Made by a program: the position numbers and the translations under genes
The notes under the pieces: generated by a model
Told to the model about the DNA's origin: nothing
Database searches by the model: none
The model's input: only the letters and a program-made list of their open reading frames with translations
Part shown: piece after piece, positions 20,043 through 28,280 of the stretch
Position numbering within the stretch: the stretch's first letter is position 1
Layout of the letters: each line of letters begins with the position of its first letter
Assembly: GCF_008312935.1 (NCBI RefSeq)
Contig: NZ_VSZO01000008.1
Location: 124,001 to 188,000 of the forward strand
Length of the DNA stretch: 64,000 nt
Direction: 5' to 3'
Origin: Roseiconus lacunae
Lineage (GTDB): Bacteria > Planctomycetota > Planctomycetia > Pirellulales > Pirellulaceae

Positions 20043-20637
20043 ATCGGGGGCTTTGGATTTGCGGAGACTAACGAGAAGAAGAGGATTCAGAGCAGCAAGG
20101 GCCGCATCTGCCACACAGGATAACATCTGAGATCGAGAATCGGTCATCGGGAAATGAACGAATCCGAAACCGATTCAATTGCAACGCCGCCAGAGCGAAG
20201 CGACGAGAGCCAGCATCGCAAAGCGACAGGGTTCGTACCGTGAAGCGAGAGCGGATCTCGGTAAGTGGTCGGCCGCCGATTGACAGACCACCCATCGGAG
20301 GACGACCTGTCCGTTATCCCTACGACCGGCAAACCCGTCTCAAGTTCGTCGCGAGCCGGTATTTTCGGCTTAGCGATTTGGGGAAACTTGGCCTTTGAGG
20401 CTTTTCGTTCCGATTTCGTTGACAGTTGAAAATTGCGGTAACTATACTTCCGGCAGTGCGAAAACGTGGGGTCCGATTCCGGAAGCCCGTTTTTCCTAAA
20501 GTTTTGGCGTGGGCATCCAGGCTTTTCGTCCCACTCAAATCCGGCGCGCTGTCGCCTGATCCGTTCACCATCCGTCCGATCCATTTGCCCGACCAGAATT
20601 TGGCCCGGAATGCTTCTGCAACAGGATAGCTTCTAAG
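20043..20637. other. Divergent intergenic region, 595 nt
   Basis: This gap separates the minus-strand secretion locus from the plus-strand coiled-coil gene, so it should contain at least two divergent promoters. I could not identify a convincing promoter or operator. Open frames here (for example minus 20144-20584) are low in plausibility: rich in Arg/Ser, with no motif. Confidence 0.4.
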
Positions 20638-21474
20638 ATGACGTTACTTGGTAAAGCGTTTACCGTCGTTATTCTCCTACTCAGCATAACGTTTATGGGG
20701 TTGGCGCTGGCGGTTAACGCGTCACACAGAAACTGGCGCGATGTGGTCCTGGGCCCTGCCGGGTACAAGGCACAGATCGAAGCCTACGCGCAACAAAATG
20801 AGCAACTTCAAGATGCTCAGCAGCGAGCCCAGTCGGCCCTGTCGCGCGAGCAAGTCGCCCGCCGAACCGCGCTCGCCGCCCTGCAAACGCAACTCGATCA
20901 ACTGAGCGACGATCTGGCCACCCGGATCAATACGATTCAAAAGCTTGACGAGAAACTGGCCAACCTGACGCAGACCGACAAGATCCAAGCGGAACAACTG
21001 CAAGACCTAACCGATGCCAACAAACGGCTTCGCGAACAGGTTTCCGAAGAACAAAAGAATCGTGACGAACTGTTCGCCCAGACGCTGGTCCTGCAAGACC
21101 AACTGAGCGAATCAAAAGGCGTTCGTCTACAATTGAAAGAACGAAACGACAACTTGCAGGCCGAGTTGGTTCGTTTCCGTGAGGTCGCCGACCACATGGG
21201 CATCGATCCCCAAGCCCCACTCGACGGCGCCCCACCAGATCGTAATGGCAATGTTCTCGTCGTCACTCGAAACAAAGGCCTGGTCGAAGTTTCGATCGGG
21301 CAAGACGACGGGCTTCGCGCCGGGCACCAGTTGGACGTCACCCGTGATGACCGTTACATCGGTCGATTGCGGGTGGTCAAAACGGAGCCCGATCGTGCGG
21401 TTGCCGAAATCATGAAAGACTACAGCGAAGGTTTTATTTTGGAGGGTGACCGTGTCGACACTTCCCTCGAGTGA
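20638..21474 (+). CDS. Membrane-anchored coiled-coil protein, planctomycete-type, unknown function
   Basis: I do not recognise a named family. Residues 5-27 form one transmembrane helix or uncleaved signal anchor. Residues 45-180 are a long heptad-rich coiled coil (repeated Gln/Leu/Glu/Arg, for example LQTQLDQLSDDLATRINTIQ). Residues 205-278 are a compact, probably all-beta domain (NVLVVTRNKGLVEVSIGQDD, VTRDDRYIGRLRVVK, ending EGDRVDTSL). This domain resembles small beta-barrel cell-envelope domains such as those in MreC. A plausible role is an envelope or division scaffold. An AGGA lies about 11 nt before the ATG. Its last 23 bases overlap the next gene. Confidence 0.75.
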   Translation: MTLLGKAFTVVILLLSITFMGLALAVNASHRNWRDVVLGPAGYKAQIEAYAQQNEQLQDAQQRAQSALSREQVARRTALAALQTQLDQLSDDLATRINTIQKLDEKLANLTQTDKIQAEQLQDLTDANKRLREQVSEEQKNRDELFAQTLVLQDQLSESKGVRLQLKERNDNLQAELVRFREVADHMGIDPQAPLDGAPPDRNGNVLVVTRNKGLVEVSIGQDDGLRAGHQLDVTRDDRYIGRLRVVKTEPDRAVAEIMKDYSEGFILEGDRVDTSLE

Positions 21475-21652
21475 TAACGCAAAGCAACCGCCAAGCGTAT
21501 ACACCGTGATGCTCGTGATGAGCATGGTGTTTTTATTGATCGCAGTGATCGCGATGTTCGTCGAGTATCGGCGTTGGGCTCCCGATCACTGGCGGACCCA
21601 AACGGCTCGCCCCACGGCCGCCGTGATCGTTGACGCGAACCAATACGCGTAG
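21452..21652 (+). CDS. Small single-pass membrane protein, 66 aa
   Basis: The frame starts at a GTG (21452) placed 6 nt after GGAGG, inside the 3' end of the upstream gene. The protein has a short N-terminus (STLPSSDNAKQPPSVY), a strong transmembrane helix (residues about 18-38, VMLVMSMVFLLIAVIAMF) and a short basic tail. The Shine-Dalgarno and overlap argue for a real gene translationally coupled to the coiled-coil protein, perhaps its membrane partner. An upstream GTG at 21446 is too close to the GGAGG. The function is unknown. Confidence 0.65.
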   Translation: MSTLPSSDNAKQPPSVYTVMLVMSMVFLLIAVIAMFVEYRRWAPDHWRTQTARPTAAVIVDANQYA

Positions 21653-21768
21653 GCGATACGACTTCCAAACCGTCGCAGCGAAACTCGCCGAGAGTTGCGG
21701 ATGCGCGGGGGCGGGATTCGTGGTTGTGTTTTCCCCGGCGACCGGAACCAGCAGCATTGCTAGTTGAA

Positions 21769-21837
21769 ATAACCGGAGCTAACGCTCATCGGCTGATTGA
21801 TCCCAGCGGCATTCGCCGCATGGCGTTAGCCACGGTT
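21769..21837. repeat. REP/BIME-like palindromic element, copy A
   Basis: Two related units face each other: a forward unit at 21769-21797 (core CGGAGCTAACGC) and an inverted unit at 21815-21837 (GCCGCATGGCGTTAGCC). Over 23 bases the forward unit and the reverse complement of the second agree at 17 positions, so the whole can fold as a long imperfect hairpin. Both units recur at 39060-39119 in swapped order. The element lies between two convergent genes, the usual place for REP elements. The rest of the 21653-21896 gap is otherwise unremarkable. Confidence 0.65.
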
Positions 21838-21896
21838 GTGTGCCGGTCAGCGATTAAACGCTAACGGCAAACTATCGAACGCCTCGGCGGCTTCCC

Positions 21897-24344
21897 CTAC
21901 GAGGCATGTTCGAAGTCGAATAGCGGCGTTGCGTCTCCACCTTCATCGACTTCCCAAGGGCACCAGGCGATGACGATCTCGTCAGTCTTGAGGTCGCTCT
22001 TTCGCGGGGGAATGTCGACGGTTTCAAGTTCCATTTGGTCGAAGTCCAACGCGTCAATCAATTCGTCTCTGGCATCGCGAAATTCGGTTTCCAATTCGCG
22101 CATGTCATCCTTGAGCAAACGCAGGGCGTCATCGGCGCGTCGGACATCATCCTTTTGTTGACTGGCTCGATTGAAGCCTCTGGCAACGGTGGTCACCCCG
22201 CCTCGTCGCCCACCCATGAAGGCCCCGATCACCGACGAAGCGGCCGACAACCAAGTCGACCGCGCTGCCGTTTCGTACTGCGATGCCTCACGATCGACAC
22301 GGTCTTCGGCCGTGCGAATCTTCTTTTCGAGCGACTGGATCTTGCGGTCAAATTTTTCACGCAGCCGCTCCGTCTCCAAATCACGGTGCTCGCGCATCAG
22401 TTGCTTGAAATGCAATCGAGCGTCACGTTCACCGCAACCGCCCGGGGCATACCCCTTCAGCGGCGGGCACTTATAGAGCGTGATGAAACAATGCCGATAC
22501 AGGTAGTCCTTCAATTTTGACTTGAACGATCGATAGCCGCCCTTCCCTACCATCGCGTCAGGCAATGTGGTGAAACCAAAGCCGGCATCGGGATCCTGCG
22601 ATGTCTCGGCATCGTTCGGCAAGATCCAGCTTGATTCCCAAAGATCCTTTGGCAGTTGGTTATCGCCACTGACAAGACGAACAGAATCTTTCCAAAGGTC
22701 CAAGTCGGCCGAGGAACGAATGAAGTGCATCGAGGCGCGGCCCAATAGCCCGGGCCGATAGACGAGCCGAGTGTTTCGAGCGGGACGCTTGGTGGCTCCC
22801 AAGAACACTTCGCGAATCCCGGCGGGCACCATCGGACGCTCCTGAGACGGTGCCGTCTCACCGATCGACTGGCGATCCTTGTCTCGCCGTGCCGATTTCG
22901 CGGCGACACGTGCATCCCTTTCTGCCTGCATCAAATCGCTGATTTGGCCGCGAGCCATCGGACCGGCCAAGTACGACATCGCCCATCGTGTCTGAAAGGT
23001 AACCGGCCCATCGTCGTGGACGTTGTTCATCAGGAACACACGATTGCCGAGCCCTGCCAGTGTCTGTTCCATTGCAGAACGATCGAACGCATGGCCGGTC
23101 GTAGCCGCGGCACCTTCGAGTCCTTCTAAGACGCGAGCCTTGTCGCGCTCGGTTTGCAGACGACCGAGGAACCACGTCCCGATATTGGAAAGGCCTTTGT
23201 AGTCCAGATCGACGGGGTTTTGCGTAGCCAACGTGACCCCCAAGCCATACGCGCGGGCTTGTTTGAGAAGCGTCAACATCGGCGGCTTGCTTGGCGGATT
23301 GGCGACCGGCGGAAAATACCCCGCGACTTCGTCCATATAAAAGATCGACCGCAGGGAACTGGTTCCATTTTGCCGCCGCATCCAAGCAACCATTTCGTGT
23401 AACAAGATGGTGACAAAGAACATTCGCTCGCTTTCGGTCAAATGGGCAATCGAAAGGATCGAAATTTTTGGACGACCGTCATCGCGGTAGAGCAGCCGAT
23501 CGATTGACAGTGCGTCGCCTTCAAGCCATGGTGCAAACGCGGGTGAAGCAAGTAGATTATTTAGCCGCATCGCCAGCTTCGAACGCTCGTTCGGCGGCAT
23601 GAATGAATCCAAGTCGATCACCCCTACTCGTTCGATCGGCGGTGAAGCAATCAGCCGAATAAGATTCCCCAGACCGACATGAATCCCCTGACGCCACTGA
23701 TCGATCAAAATTGACGATATCAGGATGTGCTCCGGCGAGACCAGCGGATCGCATTCCAACCCCAGCAACGTGAGGAGCGCCGACACAGTCCCCGTCACCT
23801 GGTCGCTGATCGCTTCGAGGTCATCGATCGAGTCTGCCGAAGGCGCTTCGAGACTTTTCAACACCGTCATTGGAAGACCGATGTTGCTGCCGGGCGTATA
23901 AACGGCGATGTCGACCGAATCACGGAAACGACGTATCCGATCGGCAGATTGTCCCCATGATTGCAGTCCCTCTCGCCAACGGTTCGCCATCCTGGCGGCG
24001 TATTCCTCAAGTGACAAGCCGTGCCGGGTCGCATCAGCTTGTTCGAGCCAAGGTAAAAAATCTTCGGGCTCAAGATCGGGAAACGTCAACAGCAGGTTCG
24101 CCAAATCCCCTTTGGGATCGACACAGATCGCAGGGATTCCATCGATCCCCGCCTCTTCGAGTAGCGACAGACACAACCCGGTTTTACCGCTCCCGGTCAT
24201 CCCGACGCACATCGCATGAGTACATAGATCCTTCGCGTCATACATCAGCAACGAATCGAGCAATTCGCCGCGAGCCAGGTCAAACTGCCGACCCAAATAG
24301 AACGACGCAAGCTTTTCAAATTCTTCTGCAGACGGGATAGACAT
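21897..24344 (-). CDS. HerA/TraG-like P-loop ATPase (ATP-binding protein, 815 aa)
   Basis: The protein belongs to the HerA/FtsK superfamily of DNA- or protein-translocating ATPases. Walker A is GMTGSGKT at 48-55, followed by CVDPKGDLANLL at about 74-85, a motif seen in HerA-like ATPases; Walker B is FYMDEV at 335-340; an arginine-rich region and LATQNPVDLDYKGL (sensor-like segment) follow. Residues about 640-790 form a long charged coiled coil (LEKKIRTAEDRVDRE) with a small Gly-rich hydrophobic stretch inside it. I chose the ATG at 24344 (MSIPSAEEFEK); the frame is open 20 codons upstream. No helicase or nuclease partner, such as NurA, lies beside it, so the substrate is unknown. It has a downstream BIME-like element. 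Confidence 0.8.
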   Translation of the reverse strand: MSIPSAEEFEKLASFYLGRQFDLARGELLDSLLMYDAKDLCTHAMCVGMTGSGKTGLCLSLLEEAGIDGIPAICVDPKGDLANLLLTFPDLEPEDFLPWLEQADATRHGLSLEEYAARMANRWREGLQSWGQSADRIRRFRDSVDIAVYTPGSNIGLPMTVLKSLEAPSADSIDDLEAISDQVTGTVSALLTLLGLECDPLVSPEHILISSILIDQWRQGIHVGLGNLIRLIASPPIERVGVIDLDSFMPPNERSKLAMRLNNLLASPAFAPWLEGDALSIDRLLYRDDGRPKISILSIAHLTESERMFFVTILLHEMVAWMRRQNGTSSLRSIFYMDEVAGYFPPVANPPSKPPMLTLLKQARAYGLGVTLATQNPVDLDYKGLSNIGTWFLGRLQTERDKARVLEGLEGAAATTGHAFDRSAMEQTLAGLGNRVFLMNNVHDDGPVTFQTRWAMSYLAGPMARGQISDLMQAERDARVAAKSARRDKDRQSIGETAPSQERPMVPAGIREVFLGATKRPARNTRLVYRPGLLGRASMHFIRSSADLDLWKDSVRLVSGDNQLPKDLWESSWILPNDAETSQDPDAGFGFTTLPDAMVGKGGYRSFKSKLKDYLYRHCFITLYKCPPLKGYAPGGCGERDARLHFKQLMREHRDLETERLREKFDRKIQSLEKKIRTAEDRVDREASQYETAARSTWLSAASSVIGAFMGGRRGGVTTVARGFNRASQQKDDVRRADDALRLLKDDMRELETEFRDARDELIDALDFDQMELETVDIPPRKSDLKTDEIVIAWCPWEVDEGGDATPLFDFEHAS

Positions 24345-24482
24345 GATTTCGATGACAACCAATGAAAAGAGCGAAGCGACAGCAAGCGGTCGATCGTTTA
24401 GCATACGATGACAACTGCAACGCGTGAACCGAGTGAAACCAGTGCACCATTTCGCTCACGAATCTTCATCGAACGATAGCCC

Positions 24483-25358
24483 GTGACCGAATTCGACTAT
24501 CATCGCCCGATCGATTTCCTGGCCGAACGCGAACCGTTTCGCGATCGCACGGGCAACTCGATTGTCGACGTCAACACCCTGTTCTTGACCGGCCGGCGAT
24601 GTCCGATCGGCTGCAACATGTGTGACCTGCACGCATTCACTCGTGAAGATTCTCCGCCGGTCGGTGCGACGGTTGATCAGATCGACCACGCACTTCGGCG
24701 ACTGCCGCCTGCGTCGTGGATCAAGCTCTACAACAGCGGCAACTTTTTTGATGCGGCCAGTCTTCCGCCGGCGGACTACGATGCGATCGCAAGACGGTGC
24801 GAACCATTCGATCGCGTGATCGTTGAAAACCATCCCAAGATCGGGCGCCATCGGCACCTCGATTTTGCGCGGCGACTGCGAGGTAAACTCGAAGTCGCCG
24901 TGGGACTCGAATCAGTTCAACCTCGTGTGCTATCACGAATCGGCAAACGAATGACGCGGGATGAATTTGACCGCTACGCCGGCTGGCTGACAGCGAATGA
25001 CATCGACTTGCGCGTCTTTTTGATCATCGGCTCGCCGGGCATTAAGACACCTGAAGCGGTTCGTTGGGCGAAGCTATCGCTGCGTCATGCGATTGCCGTC
25101 GGTGCGCGTCACATTAGCCTGCTGCCTGTGCGGAATGGCGCAGGATGGGGCGAAGATCGACGCCCTTTGCCAACATTGACACTGCAGACTTTATGCGAGG
25201 TCTTTGATGACGCGATCGCGTCGACTCAGCATTGCTGTATTTCGATTGATTTGTGGGAGTTTAAACATCAGACACTTCAACCTTCGGACCAAAATCGGTT
25301 ACGTTGTTTGTCAGGGGCTATCCTAGAACAAAGAGCAGTCATGCATGAAGCAGTATGA
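24483..25358 (+). CDS. Radical SAM protein
   Basis: The CX3CX2C cluster motif CPIGCNMC (C40, C44, C47) binds the 4Fe-4S cluster that cleaves S-adenosylmethionine. Later elements fit the TIM-barrel: KLYNSGNFFD (strand 2-type segment), VENHPK, GLESVQPRVLSRIGK and FLIIGSPGIKTPEA (the Gly-rich SAM contact). The arrangement recalls the RaSEA/archaeosine-type radical SAM group (a CxxCDL with an adjacent SGNFFD), but that resemblance is tentative. Translation starts at a GTG (24483). The gene overlaps the next by 14 nt, so the two are one operon and the substrate is probably shared with the flavoprotein. It is not a full-length methylthiotransferase (no TRAM domain). Confidence 0.82.
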   Translation: MTEFDYHRPIDFLAEREPFRDRTGNSIVDVNTLFLTGRRCPIGCNMCDLHAFTREDSPPVGATVDQIDHALRRLPPASWIKLYNSGNFFDAASLPPADYDAIARRCEPFDRVIVENHPKIGRHRHLDFARRLRGKLEVAVGLESVQPRVLSRIGKRMTRDEFDRYAGWLTANDIDLRVFLIIGSPGIKTPEAVRWAKLSLRHAIAVGARHISLLPVRNGAGWGEDRRPLPTLTLQTLCEVFDDAIASTQHCCISIDLWEFKHQTLQPSDQNRLRCLSGAILEQRAVMHEAV

Positions 25359-26832
25359 TGTGATTGTGATTGGATCCGGATTCAGCGGTTCGATTTTATC
25401 GCGGATTTTGGCCAGTCGCGGAGTGAGAGTGTTACTAGTTGATCGCGGCCAGCATCCGCGGTTCGCGATCGGTGAATCATCAACACCGATCGCCGATCTA
25501 TTGCTTCGACGCCTGGGTGAACGATATGGCATGGATGACTTGGTTTCGATGTCAACCTATCGTGGTTGGCAAGAAACGCTGCCACAATTGTCGTGCGGGC
25601 TGAAGCGTGGATTCAGTTACTTCAAACATGGCCGCTGCGGCAACACCGTTCGTGAAAACTTCTTGGGTGAATCCAGCCTTCTGGTCGCGGCCAGCCCCAG
25701 CGACGAAGTGAGCGACACCCACTGGTATCGCAAGGAAGTCGATGCGTACCATTTTCAGCAAGCGATCAGGGCCGGTGTCGATGCGATCGAGAACAACGGT
25801 GTCGTCGACATACGATTTCGCGGGCCACACCATGGTCCCATCGTCGTCCTGAACGGGCGTGAAAATCTAACCGCGGATCTGATCATTGACGCCAGCGGTG
25901 CCGGTTCCGTCGCGGCGAGGATTAACGAGCGCCCGGCGTTGACGAAACAACTTCGCACTCACACCTGCGCGACATTCGCGCACTACCGCGGCGTCAACAG
26001 TTTCGCGGCTGAGTTCAATGCACGGCATCGTGACGACCGTGCCACTGAACCATTCAACGCAGATGCCGCGGCCCAGCACCATCTGATCAAAGACGGTTGG
26101 GCTTGGATGTTACGCTTCAACAATGGCGTCACCAGTGTTGGTGTGACGCTGAACGTCGGTGAGACGATCCATGCCGACTTTACGACCCAACGTCGCTGCT
26201 TCGAACTGCTTGATCGCCGGTTGGATGAATACCCAAGCTTGCATCGGATCTTGAAAGATGCTCAACGCATTGATCCGGTCGATGACGTCGTCTGCCTCCC
26301 GCGGCTGCAACGACTGTACGATCCCGTAATCAACGCTCGATGCGTTTTGATGCCTTCGACTGCGGCAATGATCGACCCGCTCCACAGCACCGGCATCGCG
26401 CACGCGTTGTCTGGCGTCGAGCGGTTGTCGGATCTGATTCTTAGCGATCGTGTTTATCAACTCGACTATCTTGATCGTTATCGTGACGCGGTGGTCAAGG
26501 AAGCGACGCTCATCGATCAGCTGGTACACATGGCCTATCGGTCGATCAACCACTTTCCGCGATTCACTGCCGCGTCGATGATTTATTTTGCCATCGCGAT
26601 CGCTTGTGAAGAGCAATTGCTTGCCGGTGAATCGCCGGATTACTATTGGCTGGCCAACGACCGTTCTGTCAACGAGATCGTTCACCAATGTGATCAAGCG
26701 TTGGCACAGAACAGCAACGACGACACCGTGATCGACCGGGTCCGTGAGTTGATCGAACCGATCAATCAAGTCGGATTACTCGACGACACAGTCACCAATC
26801 GCTACGCCTATACGGCCACGAAGACCGCTTGA
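25345..26832 (+). CDS. FAD-dependent oxidoreductase, tryptophan-halogenase-like
   Basis: The Rossmann FAD motif GSGFSG is at residues 10-15 and is followed by GESSTP at 43-48, the segment that in flavin-dependent halogenase-like proteins contacts FAD. WAWMLRFNNG near residue 252 occupies the place of the WxWxIP halogenase signature but is not an exact match. ALLHGSTGIAHALSGV-type sequence (PLHSTGIAHALSGVERL) near residue 345 fits the FAD-binding end of the family. The protein could be a halogenase, a hydroxylase or a geranylgeranyl-reductase-like dehydrogenase; the sequence alone does not decide. It overlaps the radical SAM gene, which suggests a shared small-molecule or peptide-modifying pathway. 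Confidence 0.8.
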   Translation: MKQYDVIVIGSGFSGSILSRILASRGVRVLLVDRGQHPRFAIGESSTPIADLLLRRLGERYGMDDLVSMSTYRGWQETLPQLSCGLKRGFSYFKHGRCGNTVRENFLGESSLLVAASPSDEVSDTHWYRKEVDAYHFQQAIRAGVDAIENNGVVDIRFRGPHHGPIVVLNGRENLTADLIIDASGAGSVAARINERPALTKQLRTHTCATFAHYRGVNSFAAEFNARHRDDRATEPFNADAAAQHHLIKDGWAWMLRFNNGVTSVGVTLNVGETIHADFTTQRRCFELLDRRLDEYPSLHRILKDAQRIDPVDDVVCLPRLQRLYDPVINARCVLMPSTAAMIDPLHSTGIAHALSGVERLSDLILSDRVYQLDYLDRYRDAVVKEATLIDQLVHMAYRSINHFPRFTAASMIYFAIAIACEEQLLAGESPDYYWLANDRSVNEIVHQCDQALAQNSNDDTVIDRVRELIEPINQVGLLDDTVTNRYAYTATKTA

Positions 26833-26929
26833 AGATTCTCTTCCTATCGAACAATCTTTAGTCTGCGCCCTCTCGACGATCGATCGCTTAAAAGGCGATC
26901 ACCTTCCTGTCCCTCCCGCAGGCTTCATC

Positions 26930-27892
26930 ATGGACAAACCGCGAATTTTCCTCACCCGACGACTGCCAGAACAGTCGATGAAGCGACTGCAACAACAAGC
27001 AGACTTAGTTCATGTCGATCTAGATCGTGACCCGACGCGGCAAGAGTTGCTCGACGGTGTGCGCGACGTTGATGGCTTACTGTGTTTACTGACGAATAAA
27101 GTTGACGCCGCACTTCTCGATGCTGGCTCGCGATTGAAAGTGGTTTCAAACTACGCGGTCGGGTTCAACAATATCGATGTGCCGGCGGCAACCGAACGCA
27201 ACATAGCCGTGACCAACACGCCCGGTGTACTCACCGATTGCACGGCCGACATGGCTTGGGCGCTATTGATGGCGGCGGCCAGACGCGTGGTCGAAGGTGA
27301 CCATTTGGTACGTGGTGGTCAATGGACCGGTTGGGAGCCCTTGCAACTTCTCGGGCAAGAAGTTTCCGGCGCGACAATTGGATTTGTCGGAATGGGACGC
27401 ATTGCGAAGGCGACTGCGAAACGGGCCGCGGCGTTTGAGATGCGATTGCTCTACTGGAATCGCACCCGATTGGCGGTCGACGAAGAAAAACAATTGGGAC
27501 TGGAGTACCGCGAATTTGACGATCTGTTCGCCGATTGCGACTTCGTTTCAATCCATGTCGCGCTGACCGAAGCGACAACACACCTCGTCGGTGCAAAACA
27601 ATTCGAACAGATGAAAGAATCGGCGATCCTGATCAACACGGCTCGCGGACCGGTCGTGGACGAACGGGCGTTAGTCCGAGCACTACAACAACAGCAAATC
27701 GGTGGTGCGGGGTTGGATGTGTTCGAACATGAACCAACTGTCGCAGACGAATTGCGTTCGATGGCTCAAGTCGTCCTCGCGCCCCACTTGGGAAGTGCTA
27801 CCATTGCGACTCGAGAGAAAATGGGATCGATCGCAGTCGACAATTGCCTCGCCGGTTGCCGAGGCGACGATCCTCCGCAACGCATCAATTGA
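26930..27892 (+). CDS. D-glycerate dehydrogenase / hydroxypyruvate reductase family
   Basis: A D-isomer-specific 2-hydroxyacid dehydrogenase of 320 residues, the usual length. The NAD(P)-binding motif is GFVGMGRI at 151-158. The catalytic triad is visible: Arg239 in INTARGP, Glu268 in DVFEHEP and His286 in APHLGSAT. NYAVGFNNIDV and the substrate-loop region fit glyoxylate/hydroxypyruvate reductases (GyaR-like) better than phosphoglycerate dehydrogenases, which carry a longer C-terminus. It should reduce hydroxypyruvate or glyoxylate in the cytoplasm. The gene stands alone, 97 nt after the flavoprotein gene. Confidence 0.88.
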   Translation: MDKPRIFLTRRLPEQSMKRLQQQADLVHVDLDRDPTRQELLDGVRDVDGLLCLLTNKVDAALLDAGSRLKVVSNYAVGFNNIDVPAATERNIAVTNTPGVLTDCTADMAWALLMAAARRVVEGDHLVRGGQWTGWEPLQLLGQEVSGATIGFVGMGRIAKATAKRAAAFEMRLLYWNRTRLAVDEEKQLGLEYREFDDLFADCDFVSIHVALTEATTHLVGAKQFEQMKESAILINTARGPVVDERALVRALQQQQIGGAGLDVFEHEPTVADELRSMAQVVLAPHLGSATIATREKMGSIAVDNCLAGCRGDDPPQRIN

Positions 27893-28280
27893 TCAATCGC
27901 CTCCGCGATCCGCTGGTCGAACGTGATCGCGGCGGGCCCGTTTCGCCGATCGGGGAGCCCGCGACGGGCGTTTCGTCACACCCACTGGCATCCTTTCGTT
28001 TCATCGATCGTGAGAGGTGTTTTGAAGATTTATGCCAAACGAGGGGCGGTGTCGTTTTCCGTTTGACCGATACGACCATCCACACGGGGGACGAAGGCTA
28101 GCGAGAACACGCCAGTTCGTTGACCATGGGTTGGTCGACGACTAGGATGCATCAGGTGGACCTGGCCTCGTGAGGAGCATTCTCGTCCCCCTAGCTGCGA
28201 ATCGAACGCTGTGATCGGAAACGCTTGGTCGATTCGCCCTTTTCTAGTCAGCCAACATCGTCCGATGGATACAGTGTTCG
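27893..28280. other. Intergenic region, 388 nt
   Basis: No gene or clear signal is visible between the reductase and the kinase gene. It probably holds the kinase promoter. Confidence 0.35.

Noticed and set aside
26110..26769. Minus-strand frame of 219 codons
   Set aside because: Antisense to the flavoprotein gene, which has clear motifs.
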